Shown here: positions 17,271 to 25,379 of the stretch, piece by piece
How positions within the stretch are numbered: position 1 is the stretch's first letter
Layout of the letters: the number at the start of each line of letters is the position of its first letter
Assembly (NCBI RefSeq): GCF_024298885.1
Contig: NZ_CP101166.1
Coordinates: 3,781,149 to 3,845,148 of the forward strand
DNA from: Haloglomus halophilum
GTDB lineage: Archaea; Halobacteriota; Halobacteria; Halobacteriales; Haloarculaceae
Reading direction: 5' to 3'
DNA length: 64,000 nt
Notes under the pieces: model-generated
What the model saw: only the letters and a program-made list of their open reading frames with translations
Database searches by the model: none
What the model was told of the DNA's origin: nothing
Position numbers and translations under genes: made by a program

Positions 17271-17891
17271 ATGGTGATGATGGAATCCGAGGCGGACGCC
17301 CTGGAGCGCGGCGACGCCGCCCCCGACTTCGAACTGCCCGGCACGGACGGCGAGACGTACACGCTCGAGAGCTTCGTCGACAACGACGCACTGCTCGTCG
17401 TGTTCACCTGCAACCACTGCCCGTACGCGAAGGCGAAGTTCGAGGCGCTGAACGGTATCGCCGCGGACTACGACGACGTGGCCGTCGTCGGTATCAACCC
17501 GAACGACGCCGAGGAGTATCCCGAGGACTCCTTCGAGGCGATGCAGGAGTACGTCGAGTCCGGCGAAGTGCAGTACGATGCCTACCTCCGCGACGAGAAC
17601 CAGGCGGTCGCCGAAGCGTACGGCGCGACCTGCACGCCGGACCCGTTCCTGTTCGCCCGGCACGAGGGCAGCGAGGCGCCACGCGCCTCGAACGACGGAG
17701 CGGCGGAGCCGCGGAGTGAATGGCACCTGAAGTACCACGGCCGGCTGGACGACGCGATGAGCCCCGACGAGGAACCCTCGGGTGAACCCGGCTTCGAGAT
17801 GCGCGATATCATCGACACGGTGCTGACGGGGGAGCCGGTGGAGGCGGAGATGCGACCCTCGCGTGGCTGCTCCATCAAGTGGCGGGACTGA
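17271..17891 (+). CDS. Thioredoxin-family (peroxiredoxin-like) protein
   Basis: 206 residues from ATG 17271, with the AhpC/ResA-like opening GDAAPDFELPGTDGETYTLESF and a CxxC in FTCNHCPYAKAKF (Cys47, Cys50). It ends with a conserved RPSRGCSIKW. These cytoplasmic proteins are thiol-disulfide reductases or peroxidases; the exact substrate is unknown. Odd feature: residues about 133-151 (GSEAPRASNDGAAEPRSE) come from a palindrome-bearing DNA stretch (17673-17720) that looks like an in-frame insertion before the conserved YHGRLDDAM. Frames starting earlier (TTG 17181) exist, but the ATG fits the family's N-terminus better. Confidence 0.82.
   Translation: MVMMESEADALERGDAAPDFELPGTDGETYTLESFVDNDALLVVFTCNHCPYAKAKFEALNGIAADYDDVAVVGINPNDAEEYPEDSFEAMQEYVESGEVQYDAYLRDENQAVAEAYGATCTPDPFLFARHEGSEAPRASNDGAAEPRSEWHLKYHGRLDDAMSPDEEPSGEPGFEMRDIIDTVLTGEPVEAEMRPSRGCSIKWRD
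17673..17689. repeat. Perfect inverted repeat inside the thioredoxin-like gene
   Basis: GAGGCGC/GCGCCTC, 7-bp arms around CAC, followed by a GC-rich periodic stretch (ACGGAGCGGCGGAGCCG near 17694-17710). It is in frame and adds a polar loop to the protein. Similar in style to the repeats at 39.3-40.0 kb. Confidence 0.6.
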
Positions 17892-17961
17892 GCGGCACCC
17901 GAGTCCACCGGCGTGGGACCGACCGGCAATCGTTTTCACCGGTGGCGTCGAGCAGCCAGGT

Positions 17962-18120
17962 ATGGCCCTCACCGACTATCTCGACGAAGCCGAACCCGCC
18001 GCGCTCGTCCTCGTCGGTCTCGTACTGATCGTCATCCCCGAACCCGCGACGACGACGCTGGGCGCGGGTATCTTCCTGCTGGGCCTCGCGTACATGGCCT
18101 ACGAGTGGAACCGGCCCTGA
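17962..18120 (+). CDS. Small two-helix membrane protein
   Basis: 52 residues: an acidic start MALTDYLDEAEP, then two hydrophobic segments (about 12-28 and 33-47) separated by PEPATTT, ending EWNRP. Typical of short haloarchaeal membrane proteins with no known role. ATG at 17962 is preferred; the longer frame upstream is in the thioredoxin gene's 3' region. It ends 10 bases before the convergent metallo-hydrolase gene. Confidence 0.65.
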   Translation: MALTDYLDEAEPAALVLVGLVLIVIPEPATTTLGAGIFLLGLAYMAYEWNRP

Positions 18121-18130
18121 GCGGGTGCCT

Positions 18131-18811
18131 CTAGCCCGTCCGAGACGCGGCGATTTCGCTGATCCGCTCGCTCCCGGCAGCCACGGTGCCACCGTGGAAG
18201 CAGTGCGTCGTCTCGATATCGAGTCCGCCCAGCTGCTCGGCCGACGCCAGCGCCGTGTCCATGTCCTCGGTGAACCCCTCGTTCGGTCCCTGCAGGCCGT
18301 TCGCGTCCGCCGTGAGCGCGTCCGCGGCGAACAGGAACCGCTCGTCAGGGAGATGGACGGAGACGTGGCCCGCCGTGTGCCCCGGTGTCGGGACGACCCG
18401 GGCCGGGCCAGCCGCGGTGTGGAACGTCACACCCGCCTCGGGAACGGCCTCGAACGTCACGTCCACGCGCGCCGGCGGGTACCGCTCGCCCGACCCGCGC
18501 GTCTCCGCGCGGCCGTCGACGGCCCGTGCCTCCGGCTCGCTCGCGAGGACCGTGGTCACGGTGCGGTCCTGCAACGCGGCCAGCCCGGCCGCGTGGTCCC
18601 AGTCGTGATGGGTGACCAGCACCCGCGACACGTCGTCGATGTCGAACCCGGCGTCGGTCAGGTGGTCGGCGAGCTGGCCCAGCGTCTCCTCGGGTCCGAC
18701 ATCGAGCAGCAGGAGTCCGTCCGCGGTTTCGATACCCGCCGGGTGGATGGTGACCTCGCGGTCACCCTGCTCGAACGTGAGCGGGAAGGTGTAGACGCGG
18801 TCCGGGAGCAT
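18131..18811 (-). CDS. MBL-fold metallo-hydrolase
   Basis: 226 residues with the zinc-binding HxHxDH pattern in the form LVTHHDWDHAAGL, a second His in PTPGHTAGHVSVHL, an Asp in LFAADALTAD, and a last His in HCFHGG. This is the metallo-beta-lactamase fold, which hydrolyses thioesters, esters or phosphoesters; the glyoxalase II-like pattern is one option, but the substrate is unknown. No signal peptide. It converges with the small membrane gene and diverges from the MscS gene. Confidence 0.87.
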   Translation of the reverse strand: MLPDRVYTFPLTFEQGDREVTIHPAGIETADGLLLLDVGPEETLGQLADHLTDAGFDIDDVSRVLVTHHDWDHAAGLAALQDRTVTTVLASEPEARAVDGRAETRGSGERYPPARVDVTFEAVPEAGVTFHTAAGPARVVPTPGHTAGHVSVHLPDERFLFAADALTADANGLQGPNEGFTEDMDTALASAEQLGGLDIETTHCFHGGTVAAGSERISEIAASRTG

Positions 18812-18932
18812 GCGTCCCGATAGGGGAGCCTTCCCCTTCGCCCTTCGGGCGGCCGCCGACCGCCGCTGACTGCCGCCGGCGACGCGACCCCCCGGCGCAA
18901 CCGTTTTCCCCCGACCGGGAGACGGCTCTCGG

Positions 18933-19886
18933 GTGAGACGCCCGCTCGGTTACGCCTCCTTCGTCCTCGCCGTCATCGCCCTGCTGGCCGGAAGTGCCAT
19001 CACCGCCCGGCAGCCGGACGTCGGAACCATCGCTGGAACGCCGCTCTGGCTGGTGGTGAGCAAGTCGCTGCTCGCGCTGGGCATCTCCTTCGGCGCGTAC
19101 GGACTGTACGCGCTCCTCCTGAGATTCCTCACCCAGCGGACGCCCGACAAGCGCCGCCAGCACGATCTCCGGAACGTGCTCCGGCTGCTGTTCATCGCGG
19201 CCGTCCTCATCGCCGTCCTGGGAATCATCACCGACCAGTGGGTCGGCGTGCTGTTCTCGCTCGGCGTGGTCGGCTTCGCCGTCACGTTCGCGCTCCAGCA
19301 GCCGCTGTTCTCGCTCATCGGCTGGATCTACATCATGGTCAAGCGTCCCTACCAGGTCGGCGACCGCGTCGCCATCGAGGGGACGAAAGGCGACGTGGTC
19401 AGCGTCGACTTCCTCGTAACGACGGTCTGGGAGATCAACGGCGAGCTCGTCACCTCGAACCAGCCGTCGGGTCGTATCGTCACCCTTCCGAACAGTGTCG
19501 TCCTCTCCTCGCACGTCTACAACTACTCCTGGGAGGGGTTCCCGTACGTCTGGAACGAGCTCCCGATACAGGTCGCCTACGAGACGGAGCTGGACTTCGC
19601 CCGGGAGCTGATGGTCGAGGAGGCCGACGCGTTCCTCGGTGACGAGATGGCCGACCACATCGCGGAGTACCGCGAGCGACTGGCCGAGACACCCGTGGAA
19701 CTGGAGGTCCGCGACCGGCCGGCGGTCAACATCGTCCAGAAGGAGTCGTGGGTCGAACTCCGCCTGCGCTACCTGGTCCACCCGCGCCGCGGGCAGCGGG
19801 TCCGGAACGAACTGTACGAGCGCATCCTCGAGCGGATGAACGATGAGCCCGAGCGCGTGAAGTTCCCCGTCAGCCGGAACCGGTAG
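18933..19886 (+). CDS. Small-conductance mechanosensitive channel (MscS family)
   Basis: 317 residues with GTG start. Two or three N-terminal transmembrane helices precede the pore-lining helix VLFSLGVVGFAVTFALQQPLFSLIGW, then the MscS beta domain IMVKRPYQVGDRVAIEGTKGDVVSVDFLVTTVW and LPNSVVLSSHVYNYS, and a C-terminal alpha/beta part. The channel opens on membrane stretch and lets out ions and solutes during osmotic down-shock, which is relevant for a halophile. An alternative start cannot be excluded; GTG 18933 puts the first helix right at the N-terminus, as usual. Confidence 0.88.
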   Translation: MRRPLGYASFVLAVIALLAGSAITARQPDVGTIAGTPLWLVVSKSLLALGISFGAYGLYALLLRFLTQRTPDKRRQHDLRNVLRLLFIAAVLIAVLGIITDQWVGVLFSLGVVGFAVTFALQQPLFSLIGWIYIMVKRPYQVGDRVAIEGTKGDVVSVDFLVTTVWEINGELVTSNQPSGRIVTLPNSVVLSSHVYNYSWEGFPYVWNELPIQVAYETELDFARELMVEEADAFLGDEMADHIAEYRERLAETPVELEVRDRPAVNIVQKESWVELRLRYLVHPRRGQRVRNELYERILERMNDEPERVKFPVSRNR

Positions 19887-19906
19887 CCTGTGTGGCGGCT
19901 CGTCCC

Positions 19907-21880
19907 TCAGCCGTCTCCCACGTCGTCGCCCACGCCGTCTCCCGCAGTTCCCGGGGCCTCCTCGCCTGACGGCTCGTTCCCGGCACGACCGGCGCTGTCG
20001 AGCGCGTCGACGTGACGGACCTGTTCGGACACCGTCCCGGCCCCGTCGATACGCCGCCGCAGCATGGCCTCGTGGGCGGCCTGCAGGTCCTCGACGGATA
20101 GCGCCACGTCGAGCGGCGCGAGAACCGCCTCGTCGAGGTCGTGCTGTGCCGCCGCGCCGTCGAGCAGTCGCTCGCCCGCCCGGCGGATGGCCCCGCGTTC
20201 TGCCCCGGAGAGCCGCGCCGGGTCAAGTATCGGGACCGACGACAGCTCGTAGGTGAGCAGCTGGAGCGCGCCGCCACCCTCGTGGCGGCCCCAGAGTTCG
20301 AGCATGACCTTGTGCAGGGTGGAGTTCAGCAGGTGCGGAACGACATCCTCGTACTCCGTCACGTCGACGCGCTGGATGGCGTTGGTCGGCGCGAACCCGC
20401 CCACGTTCTCGACGGTGAACACGCGCTCGTCGTAGAATACGGGATGCAGGACCTCCGGAGCCGGCAACTCGCCGAGGTTGAACCAGGGCGTGTGCCGGGA
20501 GACAGTGCGGCCCTCAGGGACGCCCTCGGCCTCGCCGTGCCGGATGTAGTCCAGCACGGCCTCGTGGCCGTCCTCGCGGAGGGCATCTTTCACCCGGGTG
20601 GCGAGTTCGGAGCGGTCCACGGGCGCCTCGACCCCCTCGCGAACCGCCTCGACGTACGGGTGCAGGTCGAGGAGGTACCGGTCGGTCGTCTCCAGCCGCC
20701 GGGTATCGATGTCCCGGAGCGAGCGGACAGCCGGCCGCAGGACGGCGTCGGGCAGGTCCCACTTCGCCACGTCGCCCTCGTCGAGCAGGAAGAAACCGTT
20801 GTTCCCGGTCTTGTTCCCGAACGAGACCTCGGCGTACGTGTCGAGACGGACCAGCCCGTCGCTGTCGACCAGCCCGACGAACGGGGACGGTGCCGTGAGG
20901 TAGTACCCGAGTTTCGTCCCCCCCCGTTCCGCGAGCCGGCGCTGCGGAACGCTCACGACGCGATACGCCTCCCGGGTATCCAGCGCGAACGGCTGGCCCT
21001 CGGGGACCGTGCGGTTCTCCCCGACGATATCCGCGAGCCCCCCGGGCTCGACGGGCTCGTTCAGTCGGACGAAGTCCGTCACGGCGTCGGCACGCGCGTC
21101 CGGGTCGTCGCATCGCTCGGCGAACAGCAGGACCGTGTCAACCATCGCGTCGAACGCACGCGCGGAGAAGCCGACGACGGCTGTCACCGTCGCGTGGTCG
21201 TAGAGGAACTCCTGCAGGTCCTCCCCGTACCGCGTGTCGAGCCACTTGCTCGGGAGGACGAACCCGAGACGGCCGCCCTCGCGGAGGAACTGCAGGCCGT
21301 GGGTCACGAAGTAGGCGTAGGCGTCGGCTCTCGTCGAGAGCTTCCGGCTCCCGTCGTGGTACGGCTGCTCGCCGTCCGGGCCGTACGTCCGCAGGTGGTC
21401 GCGGTAGTGGTCCCGGTCCTGTGACAGGTCCTCCTGGCGGAGGTACGGCGGGTTCCCGACCACGGCGTCGAACGCCGCCTCGTCGCCCACGCTCCCCAGC
21501 AGGGTACCGGGCGAGCAGTCGAAGAACGACGCCGCGACGGTCCGTACGTCGCGGTCCGACAGGGACCCGTCCTCCTGGGTGAGATTGCTCGCGGTCAGGT
21601 CGAGCGCGGCCCGGTCGACATCGACCGCCACGACGTGCTCGAGCAGTTCGCGTCGGGTCGCCGTCGGGGCCGTCTCCGCGAGCCGGTCTCGCGCCGCGAC
21701 GGCGAACCGCCCACTGCCGGCCGCCGGGTCCAGCACGCGCGCCGGACCGTCCCGCGGGCGGATCGCCCACTCGCAGATGCCCGCCGCGATGGCCGGCGGA
21801 GTGTAGTAGATACCCAGCCCCTCGCGCCGGGCGTCGGGCAGGCGCGCCTCGTACCGCGCCCCCAGCGGGTCCTCGTCCAT
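19907..21880 (-). CDS. Orphan Eco57I-like N6-adenine DNA methylase
   Basis: 657 residues. The SAM-binding motif is VLDPAAGSGRFAVAA, and the catalytic motif is NPPY (VVGNPPYLRQEDL), which targets the exocyclic amino group of adenine. GLGIYYTPPAIAAGICEWAI before motif I is the usual YTP entry of type I/IIG methylases. The middle and C-terminal ~350 residues (from PSPFVGLVDSDG on) look like a TaqI-type target recognition domain; no nuclease motif (PD-ExK) is visible. No restriction gene is adjacent, so this is likely a solitary methylase for epigenetic marking. ATG 21880 is preferred since the earlier frame is Arg-rich and overlaps the divergent gene. Confidence 0.86.
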   Translation of the reverse strand: MDEDPLGARYEARLPDARREGLGIYYTPPAIAAGICEWAIRPRDGPARVLDPAAGSGRFAVAARDRLAETAPTATRRELLEHVVAVDVDRAALDLTASNLTQEDGSLSDRDVRTVAASFFDCSPGTLLGSVGDEAAFDAVVGNPPYLRQEDLSQDRDHYRDHLRTYGPDGEQPYHDGSRKLSTRADAYAYFVTHGLQFLREGGRLGFVLPSKWLDTRYGEDLQEFLYDHATVTAVVGFSARAFDAMVDTVLLFAERCDDPDARADAVTDFVRLNEPVEPGGLADIVGENRTVPEGQPFALDTREAYRVVSVPQRRLAERGGTKLGYYLTAPSPFVGLVDSDGLVRLDTYAEVSFGNKTGNNGFFLLDEGDVAKWDLPDAVLRPAVRSLRDIDTRRLETTDRYLLDLHPYVEAVREGVEAPVDRSELATRVKDALREDGHEAVLDYIRHGEAEGVPEGRTVSRHTPWFNLGELPAPEVLHPVFYDERVFTVENVGGFAPTNAIQRVDVTEYEDVVPHLLNSTLHKVMLELWGRHEGGGALQLLTYELSSVPILDPARLSGAERGAIRRAGERLLDGAAAQHDLDEAVLAPLDVALSVEDLQAAHEAMLRRRIDGAGTVSEQVRHVDALDSAGRAGNEPSGEEAPGTAGDGVGDDVGDG

Positions 21881-21971
21881 GGTCGAGGCTACGCAGCGAC
21901 CGTGATAACGGTTCGTCCTCCGCCGGCGCGCCGGGCGTGGCTTTACACCCCCGGCCGACCCACGCCGGCGT

Positions 21972-22646
21972 ATGGACACCGAGGAGTTCCTGCCGCCGGT
22001 GACGGCGTCGTTCGCGGCGGCCGTCGGTCCGGACGCCGACGAGGTGGTACGGGAGATGGACGCTCGCGCCGACCGCGAGGGGTTCCCGACCGTGGGGCCG
22101 GCCGTCGGTGGCTGGCTCCGGTTGCTCGCCCGCGCCGTCGACGCCGAGCGGGTCTTCGAGTTCGGCTCCGGCTTCGGCTACTCGGCCTACTGGGTGGCCC
22201 CCGCGCTCCCCACGGACGGCGAACTCGTCCTCACGGAGGTCGACGCGGACGAACTGGCCGACGCACGCGAGTACCTCGCTCGCGGCGGCTACGCTGACCG
22301 TGCCGTGTTCGAGGCCGGCGATGCGCTCGCCACGGTCGAGCGCTACGAGGGCCCGTTCGACCTCGTACTGCTCGACCACGAGAAGGAACGCTACGCCGAG
22401 GCGTTCGAGGCCGTCCGCGAGAAGGTCCCCATCGGCGGGATCGTCTGTGCGGACAACGCGATGACGGCCGGCCCCATCGAGTTCGACGCACTCAGGGAAC
22501 TGGTCGCCGGCGAGAGCGATATCGACACCACCGACGCGACCCACGGCATCGCCGAGTACCTCGAGACCGTCCGCACCGACCCGGCGTTCGAGACGACGCT
22601 GCTCCCCCTCGGGGAGGGGTTGGCGGTGAGCATCCGGACCGGATAA
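21972..22646 (+). CDS. SAM-dependent O-methyltransferase
   Basis: 224 residues of the class I methyltransferase fold, close to the COMT/caffeoyl-CoA-type O-methyltransferase family: motif I VFEFGSGFGYSAYWVAPAL, acidic strand LVLTEVDADELADARE, FDLVLLDHEKERYAEAFE and GGIVCADNAMTAG. It transfers a methyl from SAM to a small hydroxyl-bearing substrate that cannot be named. The ATG is 91 bases from the start of the divergent DNA methylase. It is followed by about 140 bases with no gene. Confidence 0.87.
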   Translation: MDTEEFLPPVTASFAAAVGPDADEVVREMDARADREGFPTVGPAVGGWLRLLARAVDAERVFEFGSGFGYSAYWVAPALPTDGELVLTEVDADELADAREYLARGGYADRAVFEAGDALATVERYEGPFDLVLLDHEKERYAEAFEAVREKVPIGGIVCADNAMTAGPIEFDALRELVAGESDIDTTDATHGIAEYLETVRTDPAFETTLLPLGEGLAVSIRTG

Positions 22647-22786
22647 CAGCCATATCCCCCGATCTTCCGCCCTATTCACAGATTCCAACTGATACCCCGG
22701 ATTCAGTCAGCGAAAGACAGAGAGACACGCCGGAACGAGAGCGTTCTCACTACCGAGGTAGTGCGCTCGACGAAGGAATCTCGGCC

Positions 22787-22972
22787 TCAGGCGACGGGTC
22801 GCTTCTTGCGCGTGACGTAGCCCGCGATGCGGTTGCGGACGCCCTTGGATTCGACGTTGGTGGTCTCCGTGACGACCTCCTTGTTGTGGTCGAAGTCCTG
22901 GCCGAAGGCGTCAGGGTAGCGCTCGAGCAGTCGGTTCCCGATCTTCTTGATGTAGGCGGGCTTGATAGCCAT
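22787..22972 (-). CDS. rps17e: 30S ribosomal protein S17e
   Basis: 61 residues starting MAIKPAYIKKIGNRLLERYPDAFG and ending GVRNRIAGYVTRKKRPVA, the archaeal/eukaryotic S17e pattern at its usual short length. A small-subunit ribosomal protein absent from bacteria. The frame has an upstream codon start (MSDT), but ATG 22972 matches the conserved N-terminus. A TTTTTA element about 30 bases upstream (23001-23006) is a likely TATA box. Confidence 0.95.
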   Translation of the reverse strand: MAIKPAYIKKIGNRLLERYPDAFGQDFDHNKEVVTETTNVESKGVRNRIAGYVTRKKRPVA

Positions 22973-23000
22973 GGTATCCGACAACTCGACGCTCCGTACC

Positions 23001-23006
23001 TAAAAA
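23001..23006 (-). promoter_or_regulatory. TATA-like box of rps17e
   Basis: On the minus strand this reads TTTTTA, centred about 31 bases before the ATG at 22972. It is compatible with a leaderless or very short-leader message. Confidence 0.45.
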
Positions 23007-23029
23007 CGTTCGACTCCGGGTTCGCCGTG

Positions 23030-23671
23030 TCAGGCGTCGGCACGACCGTCGCCGCGCCAGTCCACGAGGTCCTCGAACCGTTCCCACGCGGCCGCCTCGC
23101 GCTCGCCCGCACAGGCGTCCACCACGTCGGCGTAGTGAGCGATACGCGCACGGAGCGTCTCGTCGTCGAAGCCGGGCACCCCGAGGCGCGAAGCCGCTAC
23201 GGTCGCCTCCACGACGGCCGCCCGGGCCCGGTTGTGGACCGGCACCGCGCGCGAGCGAACGACCGACTCGACGGGAGAGAGCGCCCAGTCGACCCACTCC
23301 GTGCCGTCCTCGGCTCCCGCATCGAGGCGTTCGACCCGGACCCGGGCCCAGGCGGCGGCGCTCTCGAGTACCGGCTCGTCGGCCTCGCGGACGCTACACG
23401 CGGCCTCGACGAAGTCGACGGGGTCGGTCCAGAACTGGACGTAGCCACCCCCACGCTCCTCGAAGTTGCGACGGGTCCGGGTCCGGCCCCAGGTCCGGGC
23501 CGTGACCGGGGCGGCCTTCGAGTCCGGTGCCGACAGGCCCAGTGCCGCCACGTTCCAGCGGTCGTTCGGGCCACGGGTCGTCACGACGGACTCGGTCACG
23601 CCGCGCCCGTCGAGGTCGACCGGCCAGTCGGCACTCGGGGGCGCGTCGCCGCCCGGTGGGTCGGCGGTCAC
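23030..23671 (-). CDS. DUF447-like (flavin-reductase-like fold) protein
   Basis: 213 residues from a GTG start overlapping the stop of the CitG-like gene (GTGA). Features recalled for DUF447: a start region DLDGRGVTESVVTTRGPNDRWNVAALGLS, GYVQFWTDPVDFVEAACSVRE in the middle and a helical C-terminal half ending in acidic residues. The N-terminal part looks like an FMN-binding split barrel, so flavin binding is possible. Function is not established. It is the last gene of the four-gene operon begun by cofD, so a role in a cofactor or C1-carrier-like pathway is inference. Confidence 0.75.
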   Translation of the reverse strand: MTADPPGGDAPPSADWPVDLDGRGVTESVVTTRGPNDRWNVAALGLSAPDSKAAPVTARTWGRTRTRRNFEERGGGYVQFWTDPVDFVEAACSVREADEPVLESAAAWARVRVERLDAGAEDGTEWVDWALSPVESVVRSRAVPVHNRARAAVVEATVAASRLGVPGFDDETLRARIAHYADVVDACAGEREAAAWERFEDLVDWRGDGRADA

Positions 23672-24531
23672 ACCGCCACCCCCCGGCGGAGCGCCACGAA
23701 CAGTGCGCCAGCCGTCAGGTCGGCCGTCGTGCCGGGGTTGACCCCCTCGGCGACGAGTTCGTCCGAAAGCGCCACCGGGTCGGTCTCGCCGTCGCGGGCC
23801 GCACGCGCTCGTTCGCGGACGGAGACGGCCGTCTCGCGGTCGTGCGTCTTGACGACGAACGTGTCGAGTTCGGTGGCGAGCAGGCCGAGGAAGGCCCGGG
23901 CGGCGCGGTCCGGAACGGGCCCGTCGTCGGCCAGGATGGCCTCGGCGGCCTCGAACACGCGGGGGAAGCCGTCGACCCACTCGGCGGCGACCCCGTCCAC
24001 GTCGGCCGAACGAGCCATCACGTCCGCCAGCGTGAGGCCTCGCTCGCGGAGTACCTGCTCGGCGTCGCCGCCCTGCCGGACGTCGAGGTCGGCCATCCCC
24101 TCGGGTGGGTCGTCGACGGCCACGTCGACGGCGTCGAACGCGCGGTAGAAGTCCACGGCGTCGTCGACGGTCGTCGCCTCCACGACGGCGCTCGCCCCGG
24201 CGGGTGAGAGGTCACCCGCGTGCGCGGCGTACGCGAGCGGCAGGACGGTGAGGATGGCCCCGAACTGGGTGTTACCGCCCTGCTGATAGCTCATCCCCTC
24301 GACGGCCCGGCGGAAGGTCGCCCCGAGCGGCGCCTCCGGAACGTCTCGGAAGGCCGGCTCGGCGCCGACGGCGCCCGCGAGGAAATGCTCGAACCGGAGG
24401 TCGTCGTGGTCGTGGTGTCGGTCGACGTTCCCCGGCTTCGGCGTCCCGGTCACCTCCAGCAGGAGCGCGAGCACCGCGTCCTGAGCGACCGTCCGCGGAC
24501 TCGACCCGGCATCCGGACCCCGGTTCGTCAC
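23668..24531 (-). CDS. CitG-like (triphosphoribosyl-dephospho-CoA synthase family) protein
   Basis: 287 residues from a GTG start in a GTGA overlap with the gene before it. The motifs TGTPKPGNVDRHHDHDD and GGNTQFGAILTVLPLAY match the CitG/MdcB family, which joins ATP and dephospho-CoA. Haloarchaea are not known to need the citrate-lyase prosthetic group, so the substrate is probably different; homologues in archaea and methylotrophs are linked to coenzyme biosynthesis from memory. Helical, cytoplasmic. The ATG-less start is supported by the overlap and by the motif position. Confidence 0.8.
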   Translation of the reverse strand: MTNRGPDAGSSPRTVAQDAVLALLLEVTGTPKPGNVDRHHDHDDLRFEHFLAGAVGAEPAFRDVPEAPLGATFRRAVEGMSYQQGGNTQFGAILTVLPLAYAAHAGDLSPAGASAVVEATTVDDAVDFYRAFDAVDVAVDDPPEGMADLDVRQGGDAEQVLRERGLTLADVMARSADVDGVAAEWVDGFPRVFEAAEAILADDGPVPDRAARAFLGLLATELDTFVVKTHDRETAVSVRERARAARDGETDPVALSDELVAEGVNPGTTADLTAGALFVALRRGVAV

Positions 24532-25379
24532 GCCGGCCCACCTCCGCTGCCATCCGTGGCGGCACGAGAGGGCCGACCGGGCCCCTCGCGGTCCCCGTCG
24601 AACCACTCGTCGACGGCTGCGCGGACGCGTCGGAGGACCTCGGGCCGGTCGCTCGGGCGACCGACCGAGACCGCATCCGCGCCGTTGGCGAGGTACTCGC
24701 GGACGGTCCGCCGGTCGCGGACGCCGTTGTTCGCGACGACGAACGCGTCCGGGCAGGCTGCGACCACCGTGGCCACGACACCCTCAGAATCCATCGCGTC
24801 GACGTGCAGGAGGGCCGCTCCGGCCTCGTGGGCCTTGCGGCAGACCGCGGGCAGGTCGACACCCGGCACCTCCGTCCGGCACTTCACACTCACCGTCGCG
24901 CCGGCCTCGCTCGCAGCCCGGACCTGCGCGGCGAGTCGCTCGGGGTCGTGCAAGAGCGACTGGCCGGCGCCGGCCACGCACATCTCCTCCTGCCGGCAAT
25001 GGGCGTTGACCTCGATGACGGCACCGTGTTCGGCGCACACCGCGGCGGCCTCGGCCACGGGAGACGGACCGGCAGCACGGACGTTGAACGCCGGCCGGAG
25101 CGGCGCCCCGGCCAGCGCCGACAGCTGCCGGTCCACGAACGCCAGCGGGTCCTCGGGGAGGAACTCCTCGCGGTCACGGTCGACCAGCCCCCGGGCAGCC
25201 TCACGGGTCGGCTCGTCGAGTGCGATACCGCCGAGGAAGGCACAGCCGACGTGTGGCGCGGCCGCCCGGGCCCAGGCCGCGTCCGACTCGCCGGAGAGCG
25301 ACGCGACGGCGACACGGGGTGCGAAGGCCGGCGGTCCGTTCCGGGTGTCGGGCGAGGCGTCGGTTCCGGGCTCGCTCAT
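24528..25379 (-). CDS. TIM-barrel tRNA-dihydrouridine-synthase-like flavoprotein
   Basis: 283 residues. The pattern [34 protein letters not shown], then [25 protein letters not shown] and [30 protein letters not shown] is that of FMN-dependent TIM barrels of the Dus/dihydroorotate dehydrogenase group. Cys in NAHC is at the Dus catalytic position, but the NxGCP motif is replaced by NAHCRQ, so a tRNA substrate is uncertain. It resembles archaeal Dus-like proteins sometimes found with coenzyme genes. Its ATG overlaps the cofD stop (ATGA), and its stop overlaps the next gene. Confidence 0.78.
   Translation of the reverse strand: MSEPGTDASPDTRNGPPAFAPRVAVASLSGESDAAWARAAAPHVGCAFLGGIALDEPTREAARGLVDRDREEFLPEDPLAFVDRQLSALAGAPLRPAFNVRAAGPSPVAEAAAVCAEHGAVIEVNAHCRQEEMCVAGAGQSLLHDPERLAAQVRAASEAGATVSVKCRTEVPGVDLPAVCRKAHEAGAALLHVDAMDSEGVVATVVAACPDAFVVANNGVRDRRTVREYLANGADAVSVGRPSDRPEVLRRVRAAVDEWFDGDREGPGRPSRAATDGSGGGPA

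Noticed and set aside
22647..22786. Gap searched for a tRNA gene
   Set aside because: No T-loop-like GGTTCRAATC or acceptor pairing was found. No tRNA was recognised anywhere in the window.
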